In this document: in pieces, positions 1 through 5,754 of the stretch
Layout: each line of letters opens with the position of its first letter
Numbering within the stretch: the stretch's first letter is position 1
NCBI GenBank assembly: GCA_018334595.1
Contig: JAGXLQ010000059.1
Span: forward strand, 1 to 7,954
DNA: 7,954 bases
Direction of reading: 5' to 3'
Source: Candidatus Bipolaricaulota bacterium
GTDB lineage: Bacteria; Bipolaricaulota; Bipolaricaulia; M55B111
Program-made: the position numbers and the translations under genes
Notes under the pieces: generated by a model
The model's database searches: none
What the model was told of the DNA's origin: nothing
Seen by the model: only the letters and a program-made list of their open reading frames with translations

Positions 1-562
1 AACTACCTGTCTGTATGGTGTAGCCGCTACCGTCTACTAAGCCCAGTAGTTCTGCCTCGTTGTCCTCCATGCCAAACAGGTTGTCCACGTAGAGGCTGGG
101 GCCATCTGGTATCTTCCCGTAGAGGGTCAGCTCGTAGCCGGAGCCGTATACCTCTTCGTCCTCTAAGTACTCCAGCACGAAGGTGTTCTCTATGCCTATA
201 CCTGAAAGGACGGTATCCGCCTCCCCCTTGAAGTAGTTGATCCTGCTGTTGTCTGGGTCGTAGGAGAGGGTGGAGTAGGTATCCAACAGCCCCAAGCTGT
301 AGTCGAGGCCGAACTTCTGGGAGTGGTAACTGTCTTCTGTAAAGACGGAAGACAAAGATAACCTCATGTCCTTTAAGTAATAGGTAACTTCCAGATCGGA
401 CCTGTAGGTGATTAACGATGATGTCTGTGGGTTCAGGTAGAGATCGTTGGTGAAGGAGCCGGTGAGGGTGTCTTCACCGTGGGCGGAAACACTTAGCGAA
501 ATTACAACCATTAATATGGTTAACGCCAGTACTTTAAACTGTTCTTTTAAAACAAGCTGCAA
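1..562 (-). CDS. Secreted beta-rich protein, N-terminal part (3' end outside window)
   Basis: An open reading frame runs without stops from about 562 to the window edge: a start plus 186 more codons. I place the start at TTG 562-560 because AGGAGG (576-571) lies 8 bases upstream. The in-frame ATG at 580-578 would put that ribosome site inside the gene. The N-terminus is a clear signal peptide: a short stretch with Lys6 and Lys10, a hydrophobic core from about residue 11 to 25 (VLALTILMVV...), and a likely cleavage after VSA near residue 27. The mature part alternates polar and hydrophobic residues and is rich in Tyr, Ser, Thr, Asp and Leu (for example LEVTYYL, FGLDYSLGLL, YELTLYGKI), as in outer-membrane barrels or other exported beta-sheet proteins. 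I do not recognise the family. It is transcribed away from the mttB-like gene and no functional link is visible. Confidence 0.8.
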   Translation of the reverse strand, partial: MQLVLKEQFKVLALTILMVVISLSVSAHGEDTLTGSFTNDLYLNPQTSSLITYRSDLEVTYYLKDMRLSLSSVFTEDSYHSQKFGLDYSLGLLDTYSTLSYDPDNSRINYFKGEADTVLSGIGIENTFVLEYLEDEEVYGSGYELTLYGKIPDGPSLYVDNLFGMEDNEAELLGLVDGSGYTIQTGS

Positions 563-669
563 TGGCAAAACCTCCTGCATATTCAAACGGTTATACTTGA
601 AATATCTCCGAAATAGTTTTTTAAAGGGTTTAAGAGAAGTCTGAACTTCAGAATGTAAGTATAAGCGTG

Positions 670-693
670 GAGAAACCCCCCGTTTCTCGTTTT
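670..693 (+). terminator. Terminator-like hairpin upstream of the methyltransferase unit
   Basis: GAGAAAC (670-676) pairs perfectly with GTTTCTC (682-688) around a CCCCC loop, and GTTTT follows. Read on the plus strand this resembles a weak intrinsic terminator. However, no plus-strand gene lies upstream, so it could instead fold in the 5' leader of the minus-strand secreted protein, where the loop would be GGGGG. The function is uncertain. Confidence 0.4.
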
Positions 694-822
694 GATAAAA
701 ATACGACTAATCAGTATAGGTTATAATAGGTTCAAATTATTTGCAAGTATCCAGGACGGAAAGCCATTAATCCCAGGGTGTAAGCAAAACTATTCGCCTC
801 GAAAAAACGTCCCCCATCTACT

Positions 823-850
823 TTGACAAATCTCACATACTCGTTACAAT
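823..850 (+). promoter_or_regulatory. Sigma70-type promoter for the methyltransferase unit
   Basis: A perfect -35 box TTGACA (823-828) is separated by 16 bases from TACAAT (845-850), one mismatch from the -10 consensus. Transcription would start near 857, giving a leader of about 145 bases before the methyltransferase start that contains a small reading frame. Confidence 0.7.
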
Positions 851-912
851 AATCGTAGTTTAACCCAGTATATTTTTATTATATTGCTATGTTTCGTCGA
901 GAGGGATATCAA

Positions 913-1005
913 ATGAAACTAGAGAATAAGAAAAAACTGACCTTGCATAGGCACATTTCTCACCACTTAACTGTTCCCATCTTAAATAGGAGGAAAAACT
1001 TATGA
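913..1005 (+). CDS. Putative 30-residue upstream peptide, translationally coupled to the methyltransferase
   Basis: An ATG at 913 follows GAGAGGG (899-905) by 7 bases, and the frame stays open for 30 codons. It stops at TGA 1003-1005, which overlaps the methyltransferase ATG (1002-1004) as ATGA. The peptide begins MKLENKKKLT, is strongly basic, and has a His-rich centre (HRHISHH, residues 12-18). It reads through the methyltransferase ribosome site, which becomes Arg-Arg. An in-frame ATG at 889 would add eight residues but has no ribosome site. It may be a regulatory upstream frame whose translation opens or feeds the downstream start. It could also be a chance frame, since its length is modest. 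I recognise no homologue. Confidence 0.45.
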   Translation: MKLENKKKLTLHRHISHHLTVPILNRRKNL

Positions 1006-2417
1006 TCGAACAGAACTTTCTTACGGACGATCTACTTGCAGAAGAAGAAATACAAAAAATCCATGATACAACCATGGAAATATTCGAAGAAACTGGCGTG
1101 GAGGTGCACAATGACGAGGCCCTACAAATATACGCGGACCACGGTGCAAGGGTAGAGGGCGAAAAGGTCTACTTTGACGAGGACCTCGTCAAAGAGTACG
1201 TCGGTAAGGCACCTTCCAAATTTAAACTTCACGCGAGAAATCCCGAGAACGACGTAACAGTAGGCGGAAAGGGCGCAGTGCTGGCCCCCGGTTATGGAGC
1301 TCCCTGGGTAACTGATTCCAACGGAAACAACCGTGATGCCACCTACGAGGACTACGTAAACTTCACCAAGCTTGCTTCCGCAAGCGACAACCTGGACGTC
1401 CTCGGAGGAGTTCTCGTGGAACCGACTGACCTGGCAGACGAAGAGCGGCACGTCAAGATGTTCTACGCCGCGGCAAAGAACTCGGACAAACCCCTTATGG
1501 GTAGCGCCCTTGGGAAGAAGAAGGCGAGGGACATAATCAAGATGTCCAGCCTTCTCCACGGCGAGGACGAGATAGTCGACGACCGCCCCGTAGTCATCAC
1601 CCTGATCAATACCACCAGTCCGTTGAACTACGACGACAGGATGTTGCAGGCGTTGATGGAACATGCCAGGTACAACCAGGCTACAGTTATTGCCTCCCTT
1701 ATCATGGCCGGCTCCACCGGTCCGATAACTGTGGCTGGCACGATAACGCTCCAGAACGTAGAGGTTCTGGCAGGTGTAATACTTTCCCAGATGGTCAACC
1801 CGGGTGCGCCCGTCGTCTACGGATCGGCATCGACGATCGTCGATCTCAACACGGGAGACCTGGCGGTTGGCAGCCCGGAATACGCGAAGTTCGTTGGCGC
1901 TACGGCTCAGCTTGCGCGCCATTACGGCCTCCCCTGCAGAGGCGGAGGTTCGATAACGGACTCCCTAATGGTCGACGGACAGGCCGGCTACGAGTCGATG
2001 ATGATGTTCAACGCCACGGTAAACCACGGCATGGACTTCGTCCTGCACTCGGCCGGACTGCTGAAGAACTACATGGCCATGTCCTACGAGAAGTTCGTCA
2101 TGGACGACGAGATCCTCGACATGGTCAACAACTACCAGGGGGGTCTGGAGGTATCCGAGGACTCGATCGACAAGAAGGCGATTCAGCACGTCGGTCATTC
2201 CGGTCACTACCTCAAGGAGCCGAGCACGATCAAGCACATGAAGGACTTCCGCGTCCCGGCGCTCAGCAACAGAAAGGGCTTCGAAGCGGAGGGGGCACTC
2301 GTTAGGACTTACGAGAGGGCCCACGATCTCTGCGAGGAGATCCTCGATGGCTTCGAGCCACCCGCACTTGACCCGGAAATCGACGAGAAGCTACAGAACC
2401 ACCTGGACGAGATCTAA
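1002..2417 (+). CDS. MttB-family corrinoid methyltransferase, non-pyrrolysine (likely glycine betaine or related substrate)
   Basis: This 471-residue protein belongs to the trimethylamine methyltransferase MttB superfamily (COG5598). These TIM-barrel enzymes move a methyl group from a quaternary or tertiary amine to a cobalamin-bearing corrinoid protein. Family landmarks are the N-terminal helix IHDTTMEIFEETGVEVHND (about 20-38), the GYGAPWVTD segment (97-105), INTTSPLNYDD (202-212), SLIMAGSTGPITVAGT (232-247), RGGGSITDSLMVDGQAGYES (313-332) and LHSAGLL...SYEKFVMDDE (348-370). True MttB has in-frame amber pyrrolysine in its C-terminal half; here the frame has no amber and is continuous, as in the MtgB-like branch, which includes glycine betaine methyltransferase. 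AGGAGG at 988-993, 8 bases before ATG 1002, fixes the start. The BCCT transporter downstream supports a betaine-type substrate. No corrinoid protein or its activator lies in the window. The family assignment is firm and the substrate is inferred. Confidence 0.9.
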   Translation: MIEQNFLTDDLLAEEEIQKIHDTTMEIFEETGVEVHNDEALQIYADHGARVEGEKVYFDEDLVKEYVGKAPSKFKLHARNPENDVTVGGKGAVLAPGYGAPWVTDSNGNNRDATYEDYVNFTKLASASDNLDVLGGVLVEPTDLADEERHVKMFYAAAKNSDKPLMGSALGKKKARDIIKMSSLLHGEDEIVDDRPVVITLINTTSPLNYDDRMLQALMEHARYNQATVIASLIMAGSTGPITVAGTITLQNVEVLAGVILSQMVNPGAPVVYGSASTIVDLNTGDLAVGSPEYAKFVGATAQLARHYGLPCRGGGSITDSLMVDGQAGYESMMMFNATVNHGMDFVLHSAGLLKNYMAMSYEKFVMDDEILDMVNNYQGGLEVSEDSIDKKAIQHVGHSGHYLKEPSTIKHMKDFRVPALSNRKGFEAEGALVRTYERAHDLCEEILDGFEPPALDPEIDEKLQNHLDEI

Positions 2418-2421
2418 CACT

Positions 2422-2452
2422 GTAACCACTACCTGTGGTTACTATATTTTGT
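2422..2452 (+). terminator. Intrinsic terminator after the methyltransferase gene
   Basis: GTAACCAC (2422-2429) and GTGGTTAC (2435-2442) form a perfect 8-bp stem around TACCT. The T-rich tail TATATTTTGT follows. It begins 5 bases after the stop codon, so the transporter gene may have its own promoter or depend on partial read-through. Confidence 0.75.
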
Positions 2453-2463
2453 TGCGCCATGTG

Positions 2464-2570
2464 GGGTCCTGTATCTAATCTGTTAGATTATTGCTGACCC
2501 GTGGTGGGTACTGGGTTAAACTATTAAGTTATCGTGGTAACAATCACAATAAAGACTAATAACTACCCAC
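2464..2570 (+). promoter_or_regulatory. Transporter 5' region with nested inverted repeats
   Basis: Several complementary segments lie between the terminator and the transporter start. TAATCT-GTT-AGATTA (2476-2490) is a 6-bp hairpin, enclosed by GGGTC (2464-2468) and GACCC (2496-2500). A longer-range pair, GTGGGTA (2504-2510) with TACCCAC (2564-2570), ends 10 bases before the ribosome site. I could not place a convincing promoter in this stretch and I do not recognise a known riboswitch. It may be a structured leader or an operator region. Confidence 0.4.
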
Positions 2571-2598
2571 TAAATTGACTAGGAGGTTAACTCTACAC

Positions 2599-4122
2599 AT
2601 GAACAAAGAGAAAAGCTTTGATTCATTTATATTTGGAGTTTCGGCCGTCTTGATTGTACTCTTCGTGCTCTGGTCGATCGTATTCCCGGCCAACATGGAG
2701 AACGTGATCAACATGGTGTTCGACTGGATGACGACGTCCTGGGCCTTTCTCTGGCTGCTGACGGTCTTTCTCCTCGTGGCTGGCGCCTTCGTGCTGCTGG
2801 TGACGGACTACGGGAAGATGAAGCTCGGTCTGCCCGATTCCAAGCCCGAGTTCTCGAACTTTTCGTGGTTTGCCATGCTGTTCGGGGCGGCCATCGCCGC
2901 GGGAATAGTGTTCTGGGGTCCCGCCGAGCCGGCGTACCATTACATGAGCACTCCGCCCTACTTCGGCGGAGAGGCGATGACCCCGATGGCAGCCAACAAC
3001 GCCATGACCACTTCATTCTTTCACTGGGGCCTTAGTGCGTGGGCGATCTACGCCATGCTCACCATACCTTTGGCCCACGTCTGTTACACGCAGGGGTTAC
3101 CCTTCCGGTTCTCCAGCGCGTTTTACTATGTAATCGGCGATCGCGTGAGAGGGTTCTGGGGCAAGGTGCTGGACGTCCTAGCAATATTTGCGACAGTGGG
3201 AGGAATGGCGACGACCACGGGATTGATTGCGCTTCAGTTCTCGGCCGGGTTGAAGTACTACTACGGGTTCTCCCTGCCCGGCTACGCCACGTACTTGATC
3301 ATAGGAGCGCTGACGGCTATCTTCACTATTGCCGTCTACACCGGTCTGCACAAGGGCGTGAAACTGATCGGTGATATCAATATGTGGCTGTTTATCGGCG
3401 TCTTCTTCTTCGTGTTCGTCTTCGGACCGACGCTCTTTTTCCTCAACCTCACGACCAACGCCGTCGGTGACTACCTGGCTAACTTCCTGCAGATGAGCCT
3501 CTATACCGGAGGAAGTTCTGAGGGAGCGATGGGCTGGCTCGGTGGCTGGACGATATTCTACTGGGCATGGTGGATAGCGTGGGCACCGTTTGTCGCTCAG
3601 TTTATCGCCAGGATCTCTAAGGGGAGGACAATCAGGGAGACTATCGGTGCAGTCTTGATCCTACCGACCATCGCCAACCTGCTGTGGTACGGTGTTATCG
3701 GTGGAGCTGGAATCAACTTTGACGTCACCGGAGTGATTCAGGAACACGGGGTGGAGAGCGCGATATTTGCCACCCTCCAACACCTGCCGCTCACTCCCCT
3801 CTTGGTAATCGTGGCGCTCTTCTTGATCGCCGGCTTCTTCCTCACCAGTGCAAACGGCGCGGCGGTGGCGCTGGCGCAGTTTGTCTCGGGGAAGGAGGAG
3901 ACGAGCAAGCACATGCGTGCCTTCTGGGGTATCGCCCTCGGTGTAATCGGGGCGATCCTGGCGGCAACGGGGAGCCTGGAGGTCATCCAGACCGCGTCCA
4001 TTGCCACCGCCTTCCCGCTGATGTTTCTCTTCTTGGCTATGCTCTACGGAACCTTCCGTGGGCTGAACAAGTACAAGAAGGACGAGATCGAGGCGGGAGA
4101 GGTCAAGGAAGAAATCGCGTAA
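2599..4122 (+). CDS. BCCT-family transporter (glycine betaine/carnitine/choline type)
   Basis: This 507-residue inner-membrane protein with about 12 hydrophobic segments belongs to the betaine/choline/carnitine transporter family (COG1292), usually Na+- or H+-coupled. The family signature is clear in segment 8: GWTIFYWAWWIAWAPF (316-331) followed by IARISKGRTIRE (336-347). Segment 3 carries FWGPAEPAYHY (105-115). Ser/Thr residues that match the Na2 site of BetP-type carriers appear as TTT (205-207) in segment 5 and FLTSANG (414-420) in segment 10, which suggests sodium coupling. The segment 3 glycine stretch reads GAAIAAG instead of the common GMGIG form. I chose ATG 2599 because AGGAGG lies at 2581-2586; the upstream in-frame TTG at 2575 would include that site in the gene. 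It follows the methyltransferase gene in the same direction, so it probably imports that enzyme's methylated substrate or a compatible solute. The C-terminus is short and acidic, with no large regulatory domain. Confidence 0.93.
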   Translation: MNKEKSFDSFIFGVSAVLIVLFVLWSIVFPANMENVINMVFDWMTTSWAFLWLLTVFLLVAGAFVLLVTDYGKMKLGLPDSKPEFSNFSWFAMLFGAAIAAGIVFWGPAEPAYHYMSTPPYFGGEAMTPMAANNAMTTSFFHWGLSAWAIYAMLTIPLAHVCYTQGLPFRFSSAFYYVIGDRVRGFWGKVLDVLAIFATVGGMATTTGLIALQFSAGLKYYYGFSLPGYATYLIIGALTAIFTIAVYTGLHKGVKLIGDINMWLFIGVFFFVFVFGPTLFFLNLTTNAVGDYLANFLQMSLYTGGSSEGAMGWLGGWTIFYWAWWIAWAPFVAQFIARISKGRTIRETIGAVLILPTIANLLWYGVIGGAGINFDVTGVIQEHGVESAIFATLQHLPLTPLLVIVALFLIAGFFLTSANGAAVALAQFVSGKEETSKHMRAFWGIALGVIGAILAATGSLEVIQTASIATAFPLMFLFLAMLYGTFRGLNKYKKDEIEAGEVKEEIA

Positions 4123-4160
4123 ACTCAGTTGAATGTAGGGTTTGAACCACAAATAGTACT

Positions 4161-4191
4161 GGCCCCGTTTGACCGCGGGGCCTTTTCTTTT
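4161..4191 (+). terminator. Intrinsic terminator after the BCCT gene
   Basis: GGCCCCG (4161-4167) pairs perfectly with CGGGGCC (4176-4182) around an 8-base loop. TTTTCTTTT follows at once. This is a textbook Rho-independent terminator, 38 bases after the transporter stop. Confidence 0.95.
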
Positions 4192-4302
4192 CAGTCCGAT
4201 ATCCGATGTCGCTTACATATCAACGTCACACATATGAATTAGGATCTCTTACATAAGAGGCCATGAACTGGTTGATGAGTTGACGAACTGCAAGCTATAG
4301 TG

Positions 4303-4314
4303 TAGGTTAACCTA
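4303..4314. promoter_or_regulatory. Perfect 12-bp palindrome TAGGTTAACCTA
   Basis: The dyad is exact, with half-site TAGGTT. The same half-site occurs twice, 10 bases apart, at 717-722 and 727-732 upstream of the methyltransferase unit. It overlaps the predicted start point of the weak promoter at 4272-4301. An operator is possible but unproven. Confidence 0.35.
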
Positions 4315-4352
4315 GTTGAAATCATACGGTAAGAACAACGGCCGGACCCCTA

Positions 4353-4406
4353 GACGGCTCGGACGGTTGGGACCGTCAGGACGGTTTAGACAGTTATGGC
4401 CGTTTT
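4353..4406. repeat. Six imperfect 9-bp tandem repeats
   Basis: Consecutive 9-base units read GACGGCTCG, GACGGTTGG, GACCGTCAG, GACGGTTTA, GACAGTTAT and GGCCGTTTT, with consensus GACGGTTnn. Units two and three also form a hairpin, GACGGT (4362-4367) with ACCGTC (4372-4377). The array ends 3 bases before the -35 box of the threonine promoter, so it could be a regulator-binding array or part of an upstream RNA end. The 9-base period could suggest coding, but that frame has no start codon and an in-frame stop (4317-4319) lies just upstream. Confidence 0.55.
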
Positions 4407-4409
4407 TCC

Positions 4410-4441
4410 TTGACAAAACCAAAGAACTTCTGTAATATAAT
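4410..4441 (+). promoter_or_regulatory. Promoter of the threonine unit
   Basis: A perfect -35 box TTGACA (4410-4415) is followed after 17 bases by TAATAT (4433-4438). A perfect TATAAT (4436-4441) overlaps it but at 20-base spacing. Either arrangement starts transcription around 4445-4449, just upstream of the leader peptide's ribosome site. Confidence 0.7.
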
Positions 4442-4453
4442 CTCACCTTACAA

Positions 4454-4698
4454 TAGAAGAGGATAAAAGATGTCAACCTTTAACCTAATCGGGGACTTTT
4501 CTGGAATTGCAGTCATCTCTGTAACCTCTTCTACGACCACCACGACGACGGGAGGGTTCTCTCCCTCCAATCTCCTTACGTACCTATAACAAGTCTTTTC
4601 TGATTTCTTTAAGTATCAGATAAACTACCGAAATTAGTCGTTACCGATATCCAAACCAATATTTACTCTTTTAATTTCGCAAAACGAAGGTGGTTATA
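4454..4698 (+). promoter_or_regulatory. Threonine-responsive leader (attenuator region)
   Basis: The roughly 250-base leader carries the Thr-rich peptide and several mutually exclusive pairings. TAGAAGAGG (4454-4462, containing the leader ribosome site) is complementary to CCTCTTCTA (4525-4533), just before the Thr codons. GGAGGG (4551-4556) pairs with CCCTCC (4563-4568), directly after them. CGAAATTA (4629-4636) pairs with TAATTTCG (4672-4679), just ahead of thrC. ACCACC (4536-4541), the two central Thr codons, is complementary to GGTGGT (4689-4694), the thrC ribosome site. I do not see a hairpin directly followed by a T run, so a classical transcription terminator is not evident. The mechanism is inferred. 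Confidence 0.55.
4470..4589 (+). CDS. Threonine operon leader peptide (thrL-like)
   Basis: ATG 4470 follows AGAGG (4458-4462) by 7 bases and opens a 39-codon frame ending at TAA 4587-4589. Residues 22-27 are six consecutive threonines (ACG ACC ACC ACG ACG ACG) within SSTTTTTTGG. Further Thr occurs at positions 3, 19 and 37, and Ile at 7, 13 and 16. This is the hallmark of an amino-acid-sensing leader peptide, as in thrL of enteric bacteria, where a ribosome starved for charged tRNA-Thr stalls in the run and changes the downstream RNA fold. Its place between a strong promoter and thrC makes the assignment specific. It is far too short for ordinary gene calling and is not expected to act as a protein. 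A chance origin of six Thr codons in frame here is very unlikely. Confidence 0.85.
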   Translation: MSTFNLIGDFSGIAVISVTSSTTTTTTGGFSPSNLLTYL

Positions 4699-5754
4699 AT
4701 GAAATGGCAAGGTGTTCTCCATAAGTACTTTGATTACTTACCGCTAGAAGATAGAGACAACATCGTGAGTTTAACCGAGGGTAATACCCCGCTGATCAGG
4801 GCGAAGAACGTAGAGGACGTCTTGGAAGACGACTTGGAGGTATATCTCAAGTTCGAGGGGGCCAATCCCACCGGCTCCTTCAAGGACAGGGGGATGACCG
4901 TGGCCGTCTCCAAGGCGGTAGAGAACGGGGACAGGGCAGTCATCTGCGCCTCGACAGGAAATACGTCCGCCTCGGCGGCGGCATTTGCCGCCAAGTCGGG
5001 GCTGGAGGCGATAGTGCTCATCCCTGAGGGGAAGATCGCCTTCGGCAAGCTCTCCCAGGCGATGATGCACGGGGCCAACGTAATCCAGGTCGAGGGGAAC
5101 TTCGACGAGGCGCTGGAGCTGGTCCTCGAACTGTCCGACAACTATCCGGTGACTCTGGTCAACTCCCTCAACCCGAACAGGATCGAGGGCCAGAAGACCG
5201 CCTCCTTTGAGGTCTCCGACTTCCTGGGCGACGCCCCCGACTACCACATGCTGCCGGTGGGGAACGCGGGAAACATCACCGCCTACTGGAAGGGCTACAA
5301 GGAGTACTACGACTCGGGCGTGACGAGTAAACTGCCCAAGATGACAGGGTTTCAGGCCGCCGGTGCTGCCCCGATAGTTGACGGTGCCAGGGTGGAAAAC
5401 CCCGAGACCGTCGCCACGGCGATCAGGATAGGGAATCCGGCGAGCTGGGAAAAGGCGGAGAACGCCCGTGACGAATCGGGTGGACTGATCGACAAGGCGT
5501 CGGACGAGGAACTGATCGAGGCCTACAAGGTGCTCGCCGGAAAGGAAGGCGTCTTCTGCGAGCCGGCCTCGGCGGCCTCGGTGGCGGGGCTGTTGAAGTT
5601 GGACGGGACCGGTTACTTTGAGGACGGAAGTACGGTGACCTGCACGTTGACCGGACACGGGCTCAAGGACCCCGACATCGCCATAGAATCGAGTGAACAG
5701 CCGGAGACCGTCGGGGCGAACGTTGACGAGGTACTGGGGGTGGCAGGTTTATGA
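4699..5754 (+). CDS. thrC: Threonine synthase
   Basis: This 351-residue PLP enzyme converts O-phosphohomoserine to threonine, the last step of threonine synthesis (COG0498). It is the short form of about 350 residues. The PLP lysine is K62 in NPTGSFKDRG (57-65), preceded by the substrate-binding SLTEGNTPL (24-32). STGNTSASAA (85-94) and the phosphate-binding VGNAGN (187-192) are also typical of fold-type II enzymes, and TLTGHGLKDP (316-325) is the conserved C-terminal signature. I place the start at ATG 4699, 5 bases after AAGGTGG (4687-4693). An in-frame GTG at 4690 would sit inside that site. It is preceded by a threonine leader peptide and overlaps the next gene by 4 bases, so the two are probably translated in a coupled manner. 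Confidence 0.95.
   Translation: MKWQGVLHKYFDYLPLEDRDNIVSLTEGNTPLIRAKNVEDVLEDDLEVYLKFEGANPTGSFKDRGMTVAVSKAVENGDRAVICASTGNTSASAAAFAAKSGLEAIVLIPEGKIAFGKLSQAMMHGANVIQVEGNFDEALELVLELSDNYPVTLVNSLNPNRIEGQKTASFEVSDFLGDAPDYHMLPVGNAGNITAYWKGYKEYYDSGVTSKLPKMTGFQAAGAAPIVDGARVENPETVATAIRIGNPASWEKAENARDESGGLIDKASDEELIEAYKVLAGKEGVFCEPASAASVAGLLKLDGTGYFEDGSTVTCTLTGHGLKDPDIAIESSEQPETVGANVDEVLGVAGL

Larger units (their letters stand above)
563..888. other. Divergent intergenic region
   Basis: This AT-rich stretch separates the minus-strand secreted protein from the plus-strand methyltransferase unit. It holds a 6+6 inverted repeat TCTGAA-c-TTCAGA (640-652), a GAGAAAC/GTTTCTC hairpin (670-688), two ATAGGTT direct repeats exactly 10 bases apart (716-722 and 726-732), and a good plus-strand promoter (823-850). 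A weaker plus-strand promoter, TTGATA (692-697), 17 bases, TATAGG (715-720), is also possible. I found no convincing minus-strand promoter. The 447-644 plus-strand frame that enters this region is antisense to the secreted protein, and I do not regard it as a gene. Confidence 0.6.
4192..4409. other. Intergenic region upstream of the threonine unit
   Basis: No credible gene is visible. It contains CTCTT-acat-AAGAG (from about 4247), a possible promoter TTGATG (4272-4277), 18 bases, TATAGT (4296-4301), and the palindrome TAGGTTAACCTA (4303-4314). It also contains a long-range pair AACGGCC (4337-4343) / GGCCGTT (4398-4404), after which the T run continues to 4407. These parts could form a small RNA unit of about 100 bases ending at the T run, but each part alone is weak. 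The short frame at ATG 4206 has no ribosome site. Confidence 0.4.

Noticed and set aside
447..644. 65-codon plus-strand frame
   Set aside because: It runs antisense to the signal-peptide region of the secreted protein and has no ribosome site or family resemblance.
751..812. c-di-GMP-I riboswitch-like core (GGACGGAAAGCCA) with a GGACG/CGTCC pair
   Set aside because: One base differs from the GGACGCAAAGCCA core, and the expected tetraloop helix before it and the GCCGGGUU-type helix after it are missing. It also lies upstream of the best promoter.
1122..2324. Long minus-strand frames opposite the methyltransferase
   Set aside because: They have low-complexity, Val/Arg/Gly/His-rich translations typical of antisense shadows of GC-rich genes.
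1002..2417. Pyrrolysine-containing trimethylamine methyltransferase (true mttB)
   Set aside because: The frame is continuous with no in-frame TAG, so it belongs to the non-pyrrolysine part of the family.
2575..2598. TTG 2575 as the BCCT start
   Set aside because: It would place the AGGAGG ribosome site (2581-2586) inside the coding region; ATG 2599 fits better.
4206..4256. Short 16-codon frame after the BCCT terminator
   Set aside because: No ribosome site, no recognisable composition, and it lies outside any clear transcript.
4599..4620. TCTGAT/ATCAGA hairpin as the threonine attenuator terminator
   Set aside because: The stem is only 6 weak pairs with a 10-base loop and has no T run after it, so it does not look like an intrinsic terminator.
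4690..4698. GTG 4690 as the thrC start
   Set aside because: It lies within the AAGGTGG ribosome site that serves ATG 4699.
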